A DNA stretch of 44,980 nucleotides from Candidimonas sp. (GCA_004298545.1 SCQX01000157.1:1-44980), one strand, 5' to 3'; counted from the first letter of the stretch, positions 26,809-36,614 are shown. A program made the numbers and translations. The notes: a model not told the origin generated them from the letters alone.

Positions 26809-27159
26809 CTACGTCTTGCCCCTGTTTTCACCCGCATCCGCCGACGCTTTGGCCGATCCATCGCCCGCCGGCAAGGGCGCCAGCCGCTGAATGTGCAGGA
26901 CCAGCCGGGCCGCTCCCTTGCGCGTGGGCGCCACGAACCCATCGAGGGACAGCGGCGAACCAGCCGGCGTACCCAACAGCATGAGCGCCACATCCCCCAA
27001 TGCCACCGCCGCCATTTCAAATGCAACGCGGCGCATGCCGCCTGCTTCGGATACGCTGGAAACATGTTCGAGCCGCATTTCCAGAACCGGCACACCCGCC
27101 GGGGTGTACCGCAACGGCAGCGTTTCCACGACAGAAGCGTCCAGCAGCAGGCGGTTCAC
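26809..27159 (-). CDS. priB: Primosomal replication protein N (PriB)
   Basis: 116 aa single OB-fold protein that joins PriA at stalled forks and helps reload DnaB. It is identified by VNRLLLDASVVE, LRYTPAGVPVLEM, the basic-aromatic middle and its place between rpsF and rpsR, the standard betaproteobacterial position. GTG 27159 matches the family N-terminus (usually MNRL). TTG 27177 would add six residues. Neither start has a clear ribosome binding site. The C-terminus after about residue 95 is a variable charged tail. Confidence 0.9.
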   Translation of the reverse strand: MNRLLLDASVVETLPLRYTPAGVPVLEMRLEHVSSVSEAGGMRRVAFEMAAVALGDVALMLLGTPAGSPLSLDGFVAPTRKGAARLVLHIQRLAPLPAGDGSAKASADAGENRGKT

Positions 27160-27219
27160 ATCGTAGCCAGAAAACAAGGACCGCGTACGAAAAGGAGTTG
27201 AAAAGGATCGCGAAGCGGC

Positions 27220-27597
27220 TTATTTCGCCTGCCCCGCATTGGCCGTTTCCGTGGTCGATTTACGCGCTTCCTCGCGTTCGACCGACTTCATCATGAAGGA
27301 CGGCGCGGTCTCCGCGTGCTTGGCCTTGACGACGAGGTGCCGCAGCACTGCATCATTGTAGCGAAACGCATGTTCGAGTTCGTCCAAGGTTTCCTGACTG
27401 CACTCGATGTTCATGCAGACGTAATGAGCCTTGACGAGCTTCTGAATGGGATAGGCCAACTGGCGCCGCCCCCAATCCTCGAGGCGATGCACCTGGCCGC
27501 CGTTGCCCGTAACCAACGCCTGATAGCGCTCTATCATGGCCGGCACCTGCTCGCTCTGGTCGGGGTGCACGATAAACACGATTTCATAGTGACGCAT
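27220..27597 (-). CDS. rpsF: 30S ribosomal protein S6
   Basis: 125 aa. [21 protein letters not shown] and the RRLAYPIQK-type segment ([17 protein letters not shown]) are typical S6, with a short acidic/basic C-terminal tail. It is the first gene of rpsF-priB-rpsR-rplI-dnaB. ATG 27597 has AAGGAGAG upstream at good spacing. In many bacteria the S6:S18 pair binds the rpsF leader to regulate the operon; the leader here is long enough for this. Confidence 0.98.
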   Translation of the reverse strand: MRHYEIVFIVHPDQSEQVPAMIERYQALVTGNGGQVHRLEDWGRRQLAYPIQKLVKAHYVCMNIECSQETLDELEHAFRYNDAVLRHLVVKAKHAETAPSFMMKSVEREEARKSTTETANAGQAK

Positions 27598-27892
27598 GAA
27601 CCACACTCTCCTTGAGGATGTCTTCGCCGCAAAACCGCGCAGCAAAGGGGCAGCCCGTCCGTGGATCGATCGGGCCGCCATCGACTGCCGCGGTTGATTT
27701 CCGCGGCCGCCTGATTGCGCACCACCTGACCGATGAATCAGTCAACCACCGGCGAAACCCGCAAACCCCGCCAATAAAGCGAATTTGCGGCGGATCCGTA
27801 CGGCGCCAAGAACCACGAATCGGGCAAGAAACCGTGTATTCTACTATGAATTGTGCGTCGGGCGCTGAAAAGTAAAGGGGAACGCGTGCTGC
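27598..27892 (-). promoter_or_regulatory. rpsF operon leader and promoter region (gene-free)
   Basis: This 295-nt region between folE2 and rpsF has no supported gene. A TAGAAT -10-like box sits on the minus strand (27838-27843), without a good -35. About 235 nt of leader would follow. Within it, 27687-27707 forms a perfect 7-bp stem with a 7-nt loop (GCCGCGG paired with CCGCGGC). S6:S18 autoregulation through the rpsF leader is known in several bacteria, but I cannot show that this hairpin is the binding site. Confidence 0.4.
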
Positions 27893-28792
27893 TCACCCCA
27901 CGATCTCGGCATAGGCGGAGTGATTGTGGATCGACTCGAAATTCTCGGCCTGTACGCGAAACCGTGAAATGCCCGGAACCGCGCGCAGATGCGCCGCCAC
28001 GTCGCGCACGAGATCTTCTACGAACTTCGGATTGTCGTAGGCCCGTTCGGTGACGAATTTTTCATCCGGACGCTTCAACAACCCCCAGAGCTCACAGGAC
28101 GCCTGCTGTTCCACCAGGCGTATGAGCGCATCCACGTCGACATGTGCGGGTGAATCGAACGCCACGACAGCGGTCACGTGCGAACGCTGGTTGTGCGCGC
28201 CGTAGTTGGAAATGGCTTTCGAGCAGGGACACAGGCTGGTCAGCGGCACCTGCATGGATAGCTCGAATCGCGGCGGCTCCTTGCGGGTGACACCGACCTT
28301 CCAGACCAGATCATAGTCGAGCAGGCTCTCGGCGCCGGATACGGGCGCTCTCTTTACCATGAAGTAAGGGAATTCCACTGAAATCTCGCCCCGATCGGCC
28401 TTGAGCAACGGCAGCATTTCTCCAGCCATGTCGCACAGCACAGCAGGCGTCATGGGGCGTGTTCGATAAGCCTCCAGCAACGCCACGAAGCGCGACATGT
28501 GCGTGCCCTTCTCTTCTGGCGGCAACCCGACGGTGAGTTCCCACCGCGCCACGGTCGACAGCGCCGCCTGCCCGGCCTGCGCGATCAGCATCGGGTGGCG
28601 CACGCCGCGCACCCCGACGCGCTGAATGGCGAGATGGCGGGAATCGAAAGCGCTCTGCACATCGGGCATGCCCGATGCCGCCTCGTCGAACATTGCGCCG
28701 CCGACCTCGCCCGGCGGCGCGAATTCCGCTTCGGCTCGATCGGACACGATTGCCTCCGACGCCGCTGCTGAAAAATCAGTTGAAGAATTCAT
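27893..28792 (-). CDS. folE2: GTP cyclohydrolase FolE2 (type IB)
   Basis: 299 aa protein of the COG1469 family. It converts GTP to dihydroneopterin triphosphate, the first step of folate synthesis, using a metal set different from FolE. Key features are KGTHMSRF (95-102), the metal/active-site Cys segment LTSLCPCSK (185-192) with C188/C190, and [11 protein letters not shown] 28792 ([11 protein letters not shown]) is chosen over an upstream extension that overlaps dxs. It lies 64 nt after dxs on the same strand and is probably read through from it. FolE2 serves as the only or the zinc-poor enzyme in many bacteria; no FolE is in this window. Confidence 0.95.
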   Translation of the reverse strand: MNSSTDFSAAASEAIVSDRAEAEFAPPGEVGGAMFDEAASGMPDVQSAFDSRHLAIQRVGVRGVRHPMLIAQAGQAALSTVARWELTVGLPPEEKGTHMSRFVALLEAYRTRPMTPAVLCDMAGEMLPLLKADRGEISVEFPYFMVKRAPVSGAESLLDYDLVWKVGVTRKEPPRFELSMQVPLTSLCPCSKAISNYGAHNQRSHVTAVVAFDSPAHVDVDALIRLVEQQASCELWGLLKRPDEKFVTERAYDNPKFVEDLVRDVAAHLRAVPGISRFRVQAENFESIHNHSAYAEIVG

Positions 28793-28856
28793 ACGCACAA
28801 GCCCTGAATGCGCCTGCCGGCGCGTCGAAAAAAACCGGAATGGTGATGCGCCGTGT

Positions 28857-30743
28857 TCAAGCCCCCGCCACCAACGACGGTCGGGCGGCGGCGGGAAACC
28901 GCAGCCGGATGGCGCGCTCGATTCCCTCGGCATCAAGCCCAAGCTCGTGGAGCAGGGCCGCCTGGTCGCCGTGGTCGATGAACCGGTCAGGTATGCCAAG
29001 CTGCAGCATCGGAATGATGACTGCCCGCGCGCTGAGGAATTCTAGGACGGCGCTGCCTGCGCCGCCCATGACCGCCGCTTCTTCGACCGTGACGAAAACT
29101 TCGTGGGATTCGGCCAACGAGAGGATCAGCGCTTCATCCAGCGGCTTGACGAAACGCATGTCGGCCACGGTGGCGCCCAGGCGATGGCCCGCCGCGATAG
29201 CCGCCGGAACAAGGGTGCCGAAGCCCAGAATGGCGATGCGCCGGCCCCGCAACCGAACGACCCCCTTGCCAATTTCAACTTCCTCGAGCCCGGCGGTGAC
29301 CGGGGCGCCGCACCCCGCGCCGCGCGGATAGCGCACGGAAGCGGGGCCCGCATGGCGGTAACAAGTGCTGAGCAGCAGCCGTGCTTCATTTTCGTCGGAC
29401 GGCGTCGCCACGACCATGTTCGGGACGCAGCGCAGGGAGGCGATGTCGTAATTGCCCGCGTGCGTGGCGCCGTCCGCGCCGACGATGCCCGCGCGATCCA
29501 GTGCGAAGGTTACGTCGAGATTCTGCAAGGCCACGTCGTGAATCACCTGGTCGTAGCCACGCTGCAGAAAGGTCGCATAGATAGCCAGCACCGGCTTGAG
29601 CCCCTCGCAGGCCAACCCCGCGGCGAAAGTGACTGCATGCTGTTCGGCGATGCCCACGTCGAAATAGCGATTGGGGAAGCGCTGCTCGAATTCGACCAGG
29701 CCGCTGCCTTCACGCATGGCGGGCGTAATGCCCACCAGCCGGTCGTCGGCCTGCGCCATGTCGCACAACCACCGACCGAATACCTTGGAGAATGTCGGCC
29801 GCGACGGCGAGCTGGGCTTCTGTATGCCTACGGTCGGGTCGAATTTCCCCGGGCCATGGTAGAGCACCGGATCGGCTTCCGCCAGCTTGTAGCCATGACC
29901 CTTGCGCGTCACGACGTGCAGGAATTGCAGGCCACCCAGTGAACGCAAATTATCGAGCGTCGGTATGAGGGCGTCGAGATCGTGCCCATCGATCGGGCCG
30001 ACATAGTTGAACCCGAATTCCTCGAACAAGGTTGCCGGTTTGACCATCAACCCCTTGGCGTGCCCCTCGATCCGCCGGGCCAGCTCGAGCGCCGGCGGAA
30101 TGCGCTGCAGCACCGCCCTGCCAACGTTCTTCGCCGCGGCGTAGGCGCCGCCCGAAAGCAAGCGGGCCAAATACCGATTCAGGGCTCCGACGGCGGGCGA
30201 GATCGACATTTCGTTGTCATTGAGCACGACCAGCAGATTCACATCCGGTGTAACGCCAGCATTGTTCAGCGCCTCGAAAGCCATGCCCGCGCTCATGGCG
30301 CCGTCGCCGATGACGGCGATGTGGCGGCGCTCGCTGCCCAGATTGCGTGAAGCGACGGCCATGCCCAACGCGGCCGAGATCGAAGTGGACGAATGCGCCG
30401 TGCCGAACGCGTCATATTCAGATTCGGAGCGGCGCGGAAAGCCCGAGATTCCGCCGCGCTGCCGCAGGTGTGCCATGGCTTCGCGCCGGCCGGTGAGAAT
30501 CTTGTGCGGATAAGACTGATGGCCGACGTCCCAGACCAGGCGATCATCGGGCGTGTTGAACACGTAGTGGAGCGCGATGGTGAGCTCCACGGTGCCGAGG
30601 TTGGACGACAGATGGCCCCCCGTGCGCGATACCGATTGCAGCACGAACTCGCGCAGCTGCTCCGCGATGGATTTGAGCTCGCGGCGATCGAGTGCCCGCA
30701 AATCGGCGGGGGAACGGATTTGGTCGAGTGTGGCGATAGTCAT
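28857..30743 (-). CDS. dxs: 1-deoxy-D-xylulose-5-phosphate synthase
   Basis: 628 aa (E. coli DXS has 620). This thiamine-diphosphate enzyme condenses pyruvate and glyceraldehyde-3-P to DXP, entry point of the MEP isoprenoid pathway and a precursor of B6 and thiamine. H44 in [10 protein letters not shown], the ThDP motif GDGAMSAG (146-153) with NDNEMS (175-180), and the transketolase C-terminal domains are present. ATG 30743 (MTIATLDQI) follows the family start. It lies 132 nt after ispA, a gap containing a strong hairpin, and 64 nt before folE2. Confidence 0.97.
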   Translation of the reverse strand: MTIATLDQIRSPADLRALDRRELKSIAEQLREFVLQSVSRTGGHLSSNLGTVELTIALHYVFNTPDDRLVWDVGHQSYPHKILTGRREAMAHLRQRGGISGFPRRSESEYDAFGTAHSSTSISAALGMAVASRNLGSERRHIAVIGDGAMSAGMAFEALNNAGVTPDVNLLVVLNDNEMSISPAVGALNRYLARLLSGGAYAAAKNVGRAVLQRIPPALELARRIEGHAKGLMVKPATLFEEFGFNYVGPIDGHDLDALIPTLDNLRSLGGLQFLHVVTRKGHGYKLAEADPVLYHGPGKFDPTVGIQKPSSPSRPTFSKVFGRWLCDMAQADDRLVGITPAMREGSGLVEFEQRFPNRYFDVGIAEQHAVTFAAGLACEGLKPVLAIYATFLQRGYDQVIHDVALQNLDVTFALDRAGIVGADGATHAGNYDIASLRCVPNMVVATPSDENEARLLLSTCYRHAGPASVRYPRGAGCGAPVTAGLEEVEIGKGVVRLRGRRIAILGFGTLVPAAIAAGHRLGATVADMRFVKPLDEALILSLAESHEVFVTVEEAAVMGGAGSAVLEFLSARAVIIPMLQLGIPDRFIDHGDQAALLHELGLDAEGIERAIRLRFPAAARPSLVAGA

Positions 30744-30821
30744 ACGAGCGACACCTTGACAATGACGATTGGCGGTCCTCGCGACAAGCGCGCCGGAGCC
30801 ATCCATAACCACATTCTAAAT

Positions 30822-30852
30822 CGCATGGCGCGCTGGCACCACGCGCCATGCG
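30822..30852 (-). promoter_or_regulatory. 11-bp hairpin in the ispA-dxs gap
   Basis: CGCATGGCGCG pairs perfectly with CGCGCCATGCG around a 9-nt loop. There is no U-tract, so it is not a standard intrinsic terminator. A TAGAAT -10-like box follows on the minus strand (30813-30818) and may mark an internal dxs promoter. The hairpin could modulate processing or read-through between ispA and dxs. Confidence 0.45.
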
Positions 30853-30875
30853 CGAATGGGCCGAGGTTTGAGAAA

Positions 30876-31790
30876 TCAGTGATCGCGGCCCACGATGAAA
30901 TCGGCGACTTCCGCCAGACGGTGGCTCGCGGACCCCAGCGGGCGCAACGCATCGTGGGCCTGCGCGCGCAGCGACTCGAGCAGTTCGCGGGATCGTGTCA
31001 CCCCCAGGACCGAGACGTAGGTGGGCTTGTCCACCACGGCATCTTTGCCCGCGGTCTTGCCAAGGGTAGCCGTGTCGGCCGTCACATCCAGAATGTCGTC
31101 GACGACCTGGAATGCCAGGCCGATGGCCGCCGCATAATCTTCGAGCCCTTGGCGTACCGTGGAGCTGGCGCCGGCGACCACGCCGCCGAGCAACACGCTC
31201 GCCTCGAGCATCGCGCCCGTCTTCATGGCGTGCATGACCTGGAGCTCTTCACTGGTCAGCGTCCGGCCCACGCTCGTGCAGTCGATGGCCTGACCCCCCG
31301 CCATGCCCTGGCTGCCGGCCGCGCGCGCCAAGATCTGCGTGGCCTGCGCGATGAGCGCCGGCGCCACGGGCATCTGCGAAAGCAGGTCGAAAGCCAGCGG
31401 CTGCAGCGCATCGCCCACAAGCAGCGCGACCGCCTCGCCGAACCGCACGTGCACCGTCGGCTGCCCGCGCCTGAGCGTATCGCCGTCCATGCACGGAAGA
31501 TCATCGTGCACGAGCGAATAGGCGTGAACCAGCTCCACCGCCGCGGCGGCCTGGTCGAGCGCGATTTCCTGGGCGGAAACAGGTGTCTCGGGCGGAAGCG
31601 ATGCTTCGCCCGCCGCATACACCAGGACGGCGCGAACGCGTTTCCCGCCACCCAGCGTTGCGTACCGCATCGCCTGGTGCAGGACGGGGGGTACGAGCGA
31701 GGCTTCGGGAAGCGCCTGATCCAACACTGTCTCGACGTGGCGCGCCCGCGCGGCGAACCAGTCTTCAAACGCAACGGGGGTAGCCGACAT
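30876..31790 (-). CDS. ispA: Farnesyl diphosphate synthase (polyprenyl synthetase)
   Basis: 304 aa (E. coli IspA has 299). It makes geranyl and farnesyl diphosphate from IPP and DMAPP. The first Asp-rich motif is DDLPCMDGD (96-104) and the second is DDILDVTAD (231-239); GGGKRVR (47-53) binds IPP. The ATG is 2 nt after the xseB stop, a classic xseB-ispA pair, and dxs lies downstream. Farnesyl diphosphate goes to undecaprenyl and quinone pathways and would be the substrate of a functional HpnD. Confidence 0.97.
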   Translation of the reverse strand: MSATPVAFEDWFAARARHVETVLDQALPEASLVPPVLHQAMRYATLGGGKRVRAVLVYAAGEASLPPETPVSAQEIALDQAAAAVELVHAYSLVHDDLPCMDGDTLRRGQPTVHVRFGEAVALLVGDALQPLAFDLLSQMPVAPALIAQATQILARAAGSQGMAGGQAIDCTSVGRTLTSEELQVMHAMKTGAMLEASVLLGGVVAGASSTVRQGLEDYAAAIGLAFQVVDDILDVTADTATLGKTAGKDAVVDKPTYVSVLGVTRSRELLESLRAQAHDALRPLGSASHRLAEVADFIVGRDH

Positions 31791-31792
31791 GG

Positions 31793-32047
31793 TCAGGCCC
31801 CGCCCCCGCTGGAATCAGTGGTGCCCGCCACCTCATCGAGCGGTGCCAGAAGCGCCCCCTGGAGTACTTTGACCTGCTGCTCAGCCGCATCCAGCCGCTT
31901 CTGGCAGATTTTGGCCAACTCGACACCCTTGCGGTAAGCCGCCAATGATTGTTCCAGCGGGAGCGCGCCGTCTTCCATCTGAGCGACCAGCGCTTCGAGC
32001 TGCGCCAGGGCGGTCTCGAAATCCTGTGGTGTTTTCTCGTCAGCCAT
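31793..32047 (-). CDS. xseB: Exodeoxyribonuclease VII small subunit
   Basis: 84 aa, the standard XseB size (about 80). It forms ExoVII with XseA, degrading single-stranded DNA. The pattern is FETALAQLEALVAQMEDGALPLEQSLAAYRKG plus a helical C-terminal region ending LQGALL, followed by a Gly/Ser tail. ATG 32047 is preceded by GGAA at about 7 nt; ATG 32050, directly adjacent, is an alternative. It heads xseB-ispA-dxs-folE2. xseA is not in the window. Confidence 0.95.
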   Translation of the reverse strand: MADEKTPQDFETALAQLEALVAQMEDGALPLEQSLAAYRKGVELAKICQKRLDAAEQQVKVLQGALLAPLDEVAGTTDSSGGGA

Positions 32048-32355
32048 CATGTGTTCCAGTACTGTGGGTCCGCCCGCCACGCCCGGGCACACCCCGGCAC
32101 GATGCCAGCATGCCGTTGGAACGGCACCCCTGCGTCCAGCCGGGCATCGACTATTGTACTTTGCGCGACTTGCGTCGTGTGCCGTGCCGGCCCGCGTGCC
32201 CGCGACGGCTCTGCGGTACAATATCCGCCTCACGAAATCTCCTTTGATCGTGAAATTTCCTTCGGCCAGGCCGTTTTTTTCTTCGCACCAGGGCTGGGCT
32301 GACACCACGTCCGCACGCGCTATCGCCCTGGTTTTCCTACAAGCGGGGAGGAACC
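32048..32355. promoter_or_regulatory. Divergent xseB / Rieske oxygenase control region
   Basis: This 308-nt gap has no supported gene. A TACAAT box is on the minus strand (32153-32158) for xseB and another on the plus strand (32217-32222) for the Rieske gene. Neither has a good -35. The Rieske start has a strong GGGGAGGAACC ribosome binding site. No clear operator or riboswitch is visible. Confidence 0.35.
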
Positions 32356-33504
32356 ATGACCGACATCGGTCGAGAAGCGCAAATCGCGCCGGCACAAACG
32401 CAACTACCAGTCGACAATTATCTCGACGAGCGTGTATTCGCCCTGGAACGCGAGCACATATTCAGCCAATGCGCGCGCTACATCGGGCATGAGAAAATGG
32501 TGCCCGAGGTTGGCGACTGGCGCACGCTGGCGCATGAACACGCCGGGCGGGCGCTGATCCACAACCCATCCGGCGTGGAACTCATTTCCAACGTCTGCCG
32601 CCACCGGCAGGCCATCATTCTGGGCGGCGACGCACACGACGTGACCAGCCCCGCGAAGGCTCGCGGGAACCTGTGCGATACGGGCGGCAACATTGTCTGC
32701 CCGGTACACCGCTGGACATACAGCAACCGCGGCAAGCTGCTCGGGGCACCGCAATTCACACAGACCCCGTGCCTCGACCTGCAGCGGTTTCCGCTGCGCA
32801 ACTGTCACGGGCTGTTGTTCGAGGGGCCGCGCGACCCAAGCCGCGACCTGGCGCCACTGTTCGAGCGACCCGAATTCGATTTTTCCGACTATGTCCTCGA
32901 TCACGTGGAGATCCACCACTGCCACTACAACTGGAAGACTTTCATCGAGGTCTATCTGGAGGACTACCACGTCGGGCCCTTCCACCCCGGCCTGGGGCAG
33001 TTCGTCACGTGCGACAACCTGACGTGGGAGTTCACGGAACAATACAGCCTGCAACGCGTGGGAATTCACGACGCGCTGACGCACCCGGGCACTGATGTCT
33101 ACCGGGCGTGGCATGACCGGCTGCTCGATTATCGCGGCGGCGTCACACCCGATTTCGGTGCGGTCTGGGTCACATACTTTCCAACTCACATGATCGAGCT
33201 CTACCCGCATGTGGTCGTGCTTTCGACGCTGTACCCAGTCGATCCGCAAGAAACGGTGAACGTCGTCGAGTTCTACTACCCCGAGGAAATCGTGGCGTTC
33301 GAACGGGAATTCGTGCTGGCGCAACGCGCCGCGTACCTGGAAACGGCCGTCGAGGACGACGAGATTGCCGAGCGCATGGACGCGGGCCGCAAGGCGTTGT
33401 GGCGGCGTGGCACGAGCGAGTCAGGTCCGTACCAATCGCCGCTGGAAGACGGCATGCTGCACTTCCACGAATGGTACCGGCGCACGATGCGCTTGCCGGT
33501 CTAG
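32356..33504 (+). CDS. Rieske 2Fe-2S oxygenase alpha subunit
   Basis: 382 aa protein of the aromatic ring-hydroxylating dioxygenase alpha family, closest in style to choline/carnitine-type monooxygenases. Rieske ligands are C81-x-H83 (VCRHRQ) and C115-x2-H118 (CPVHRW). The mononuclear iron ligands are H205 and H210 in EDYHVGPFHPG, with a later Asp expected. The 31-residue spacing between the two Rieske pairs is longer than the usual 15-17. No reductase or ferredoxin partner gene is adjacent, so electrons must come from elsewhere. The substrate is unknown. It is divergent from xseB. Confidence 0.88.
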   Translation: MTDIGREAQIAPAQTQLPVDNYLDERVFALEREHIFSQCARYIGHEKMVPEVGDWRTLAHEHAGRALIHNPSGVELISNVCRHRQAIILGGDAHDVTSPAKARGNLCDTGGNIVCPVHRWTYSNRGKLLGAPQFTQTPCLDLQRFPLRNCHGLLFEGPRDPSRDLAPLFERPEFDFSDYVLDHVEIHHCHYNWKTFIEVYLEDYHVGPFHPGLGQFVTCDNLTWEFTEQYSLQRVGIHDALTHPGTDVYRAWHDRLLDYRGGVTPDFGAVWVTYFPTHMIELYPHVVVLSTLYPVDPQETVNVVEFYYPEEIVAFEREFVLAQRAAYLETAVEDDEIAERMDAGRKALWRRGTSESGPYQSPLEDGMLHFHEWYRRTMRLPV

Positions 33505-33519
33505 CGCGCCATTGCAGTT

Positions 33520-33542
33520 GGTTCGTTGTTCGAACCGTTTTA
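33520..33542 (+). terminator. Terminator-like hairpin after the Rieske gene
   Basis: GGTTCG pairs with CGAACC around TTGTT, followed on the plus strand by GTTTTA. It is a short stem with a modest T run, placed 15 nt after the stop codon, and is a plausible weak intrinsic terminator. Confidence 0.5.
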
Positions 33543-33590
33543 TTGCCAGATGATTCCGGTTTCGCGTGAGGCGATCCCATTTCGCGTGGG

Positions 33591-33612
33591 GTGCCGTCTG
33601 TCAAGACGCCAC
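33591..33612 (-). terminator. Hairpin after sseA
   Basis: GTG-CGTCT pairs with AGACG-CAC with one C-C (plus strand) mismatch and a 4-nt loop, 8 nt beyond the sseA stop. There is no T tract on the minus strand, so termination is uncertain. Confidence 0.35.
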
Positions 33613-33620
33613 GAAACGCG

Positions 33621-34484
33621 CTAGGCGCCGGTGGCGACGGGACGTGACGGGTCGCTGCACCATTCGCTCCACGACCCCGGATACAGAGCCGAGCCATTCA
33701 GGCCCGCAAGTTCCATGGCAAACAAATTGTGGCAGGCTGTAATACCGGAGCCGCACTGATGAACGATTTCCGTCGCCGGCCGCTTATGGATGACCGCCGT
33801 GAACTCGGCGCGCAGCGCATCGGGCCGTTTGAAATGGCCGTCGGCGGCCAGGTTTTCCTGACACGGCCGGTTCAGGGCGCCGGGAATGTGACCCGCAACC
33901 GGATCCATGGGCTCGGATTCGCCACGAAAGCGGGCGCCGGCGCGCGCATCGACCAGCGTGAACGCTTGCGTATTCAGGTTTTTCCGCACCGCTTGCGCAT
34001 CGACGGTGGGCATCATGGGTTCGACCGCCTGGTCATCACTCCCCGCCGCCCGCGCTCCCGGCGCCGGATCGTTCGACCCCGTTTCCACCACGCCACCTGC
34101 CGCCTGCCACGCGGCCCAGCCGCCATCGAGAATGGCCGCGCCACGATGGCCCAGCCAACGCAGCATCCACCACAGGTGCGCCGCGAACAAGCTGCCCGAA
34201 TCGTCATAGACGACGACCTGGGTATCGGGCGCAAGCCCCTGAGACGCCATCAGGGCGGCGAAATCCCTCAGCGCCGGCAAGGGATGGCGCCCATTGTGAC
34301 CGGTGCGCGGGGCGGCAAGCTGCCGCTCGTGATCGAGGTACAGAGCGCCGGGAATGTGACCGCGTTCATAGGCCACGCGCCCCGCCCCATGATCAGCGAG
34401 GCTGTGTCGCACGTCGAAGACCAGGCACCCGGGGCGCGTCAGCCTGTCCTGCAATTGCGTGGCGCTGATCAGCAGATTGAACAC
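33621..34484 (-). CDS. sseA: 3-mercaptopyruvate sulfurtransferase
   Basis: 287 aa tandem rhodanese-domain protein (E. coli SseA has 281). It transfers sulfur from 3-mercaptopyruvate to acceptors such as thioredoxin or cyanide. The active-site loop CGSGITA (C244-A250) is of the mercaptopyruvate type rather than the thiosulfate type; RGHIPGALYLD and AGHIPGALNRP mark the two domains. GTG 34484 (VFNLLISATQLQ) has GGGAG 8 nt upstream, better than the ATG at 34556. EamA lies 229 nt upstream on the same strand. Confidence 0.92.
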   Translation of the reverse strand: MFNLLISATQLQDRLTRPGCLVFDVRHSLADHGAGRVAYERGHIPGALYLDHERQLAAPRTGHNGRHPLPALRDFAALMASQGLAPDTQVVVYDDSGSLFAAHLWWMLRWLGHRGAAILDGGWAAWQAAGGVVETGSNDPAPGARAAGSDDQAVEPMMPTVDAQAVRKNLNTQAFTLVDARAGARFRGESEPMDPVAGHIPGALNRPCQENLAADGHFKRPDALRAEFTAVIHKRPATEIVHQCGSGITACHNLFAMELAGLNGSALYPGSWSEWCSDPSRPVATGA

Positions 34485-34713
34485 AGCGAAATCTCCCAAA
34501 GAATTGTGATGAGGGAACACGTACGCGCAAGCATCTGAACGGCCTCCGTGTGGCACTCGCCGTCTCGCCCGCTCGAGCGCCCGGATTCAGACCATAGGCT
34601 CGTCGACATCAGTAGAACACGTCTGTATCCCATTGACCAGAAGCAGCTGCCTCGGTGCCAGAGCCTGCCAGCCGGCCGGCGGAACCGGGCCCTACCGACG
34701 GGCGGGGCGGAGC

Positions 34714-35607
34714 CTACCGACTGGCCGCGTTCGACGCCACCACGGGGTCACCGCGCAAGACGCGGCCTTCGCTGTAAGTACGCCAGATGGACAGCAGACC
34801 GGACGCGATGATGAGCGCCATGCCGGCCCACGCGATCGGGTCGGGAAAATCACCCCAGAAGACAATCCCCAGCACGGCGGCGAAGATGATCGTCACATAC
34901 TGCAGGGCGGCGGTCAACAGCGTCGAACCGAGGCCAAAAGCGCGCGTCATCGCCAACTGACCGACCATGCCCAGAACGCCCAGGCCCACCAGCGCCAGCA
35001 CGGAAGTCACGCCAAGCGGCGCCCTTCCTTCGAGCGCAAACCCGCCAAGGCTGCTCAGGCATACCCCCGTGGAAAAGAACAACACAGTGCGCCACTCGGG
35101 CTCACCCACCCGCCCAAGCTCGCGGATCTGCATCATTGCCACCGCAGCCAGCGCGCCGGCTCCCAGCCCCAGCGTCGCCGCCAGCCAGTGGTCGTGCTCG
35201 ACACTGGGGCGCAGCACGCCGACCACGCCGAGAAACCCGAATACTACGGCCACGATACGGACCGGATCGCGTTGCGAGCCGCCCCACACCAGCATCCACC
35301 CGGCGATGAAGAGTGGCGCCGTGTAATTCAGGCTGATGGCGGTGGACAGCGACAGGTGCGCAAGGGCATAGAACCCCAGCCACATGGAGGCAATACCCGA
35401 CACATTGCGCCAGAGGTGCAGGCGCCACGATATCGGCCGCAGCGAGCGGCGCGAGACGCGCGCCCACACCAGCAGAAACAGGACGGAGGGGATACCCCGA
35501 AAGAGGACGATTTCCGGCAGGGTGGCGCCGTAGTCGAACGCAATCTTCACGCAGGCGCCCATGGCGGCAAACATGGCACACGCCAGCAACATCCACAGAG
35601 ACTGCAT
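34714..35607 (-). CDS. EamA/DMT family transporter
   Basis: 297 aa with about ten hydrophobic segments arranged as two five-helix EamA repeats, so an inner-membrane drug/metabolite exporter-type protein. The N-terminus [21 protein letters not shown] is the first helix. The substrate cannot be predicted. ATG 35607 has a weak ribosome binding site. It is divergent from htpX. The 229-nt stretch between it and sseA holds only short direct repeats of GTCGGTAGG and no gene that I can support. Confidence 0.9.
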   Translation of the reverse strand: MQSLWMLLACAMFAAMGACVKIAFDYGATLPEIVLFRGIPSVLFLLVWARVSRRSLRPISWRLHLWRNVSGIASMWLGFYALAHLSLSTAISLNYTAPLFIAGWMLVWGGSQRDPVRIVAVVFGFLGVVGVLRPSVEHDHWLAATLGLGAGALAAVAMMQIRELGRVGEPEWRTVLFFSTGVCLSSLGGFALEGRAPLGVTSVLALVGLGVLGMVGQLAMTRAFGLGSTLLTAALQYVTIIFAAVLGIVFWGDFPDPIAWAGMALIIASGLLSIWRTYSEGRVLRGDPVVASNAASR

Positions 35608-35648
35608 GCAATTGCCCCGAGTCCGGGATAAAAAGCGGGGGAACCGAT

Positions 35649-35656
35649 ACTATACT
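35649..35656. promoter_or_regulatory. Overlapping divergent -10 boxes between EamA and htpX
   Basis: The plus strand reads TATACT at 35651-35656, about 80 nt before htpX. The minus strand reads TATAGT on the complement of 35649-35654, pointing to the EamA gene. The -35 elements are not convincing. Confidence 0.3.
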
Positions 35657-35735
35657 CTGCAAATTCCATAGTTCGGAGCGTGGAATTCACGTCCGTGACC
35701 AAACCGGCAGATCCGCCCACCGGAGGCCCGCCACC

Positions 35736-36614
35736 ATGAAACGAATCGTCCTATTCCTGCTCACGAACTTCGCCGTGCTGCTCGTGCTCGGCACGGTCAT
35801 GAGCCTACTCGGCGTCGACCGCTACCTGACCGCGAACGGCCTGAACATGGCCGATCTGCTGGTATTCTGCGCAATCCTGGGCTTCGGCGGCGCGACCTTC
35901 TCCCTGCTGATCAGTAAATGGATGGCCAAACAGAGCACCGGCGCGCGCGTGATCGACCCACAGGCGCCCGCCAACACGCACGAAGCGTGGCTGGTGGATA
36001 CGGTGCATCAGCTTGCGGACCGCGCCGGAGTGGGCCACCCCGAAGTCGCCATCTACGAAGGAGCGCCCAACGCGTTTGCCACCGGCGCATTCAAGAACGA
36101 CGCCCTGGTGGCCGTTTCGACGAGCCTGCTCCAGACCATGAACGAAGAGGAAATCACCGCCGTGCTGGGGCACGAAATGACGCACGTCGCCAACGGCGAC
36201 ATGGTGACGCTCACCTTGATACAAGGGGTGGTCAACACCTTCGTGCTGTTCCTGTCGCGCGTCGTCGGCTACTTCGTCGATCGCGTACTCATGAAAAACG
36301 AGCGCGGCGTGGGGCTGGGCTACTATCTGAGCGTGATCGTCTGCGAAATCATTTTCGGAATCCTTGCCTCCATCATCGTGGCCTGGTTTTCGCGCCAGCG
36401 CGAGTACCGCGCCGACGCAGGCTCGGCGCATCTGCTGGGTTCCCGGGATCCGATGATCCACGCACTAGGCCGGCTCGGCCGCCTGGAAGCGGGCGATCTG
36501 CCGCACGCATTCCAGGCCTCTGGAATCTCCGCCGGAAGGGCAGTCGCGCTGTTCGCATCCCATCCGCCTATCGAGGCACGAATCAAAGCGCTGCAATCCC
36601 TCAACGTCACGTAG
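35736..36614 (+). CDS. htpX: Membrane zinc metalloprotease HtpX
   Basis: 292 aa (E. coli HtpX has 293). It is an inner-membrane M48B protease that removes misfolded membrane proteins alongside FtsH. Two N-terminal transmembrane helices ([17 protein letters not shown] and [19 protein letters not shown]) precede HEMTH (146-150). The third zinc ligand, Glu223, is in REYRAD. Two more hydrophobic segments lie in between. GGAGG precedes the start at good spacing. nptA follows after 53 nt on the same strand. Confidence 0.97.
   Translation: MKRIVLFLLTNFAVLLVLGTVMSLLGVDRYLTANGLNMADLLVFCAILGFGGATFSLLISKWMAKQSTGARVIDPQAPANTHEAWLVDTVHQLADRAGVGHPEVAIYEGAPNAFATGAFKNDALVAVSTSLLQTMNEEEITAVLGHEMTHVANGDMVTLTLIQGVVNTFVLFLSRVVGYFVDRVLMKNERGVGLGYYLSVIVCEIIFGILASIIVAWFSRQREYRADAGSAHLLGSRDPMIHALGRLGRLEAGDLPHAFQASGISAGRAVALFASHPPIEARIKALQSLNVT

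Noticed and set aside
30393-31937. 514-codon open frame on the plus strand spanning dxs and ispA
   Set aside because: It crosses two well-supported minus-strand genes and reads as Arg/His-rich low-information sequence.
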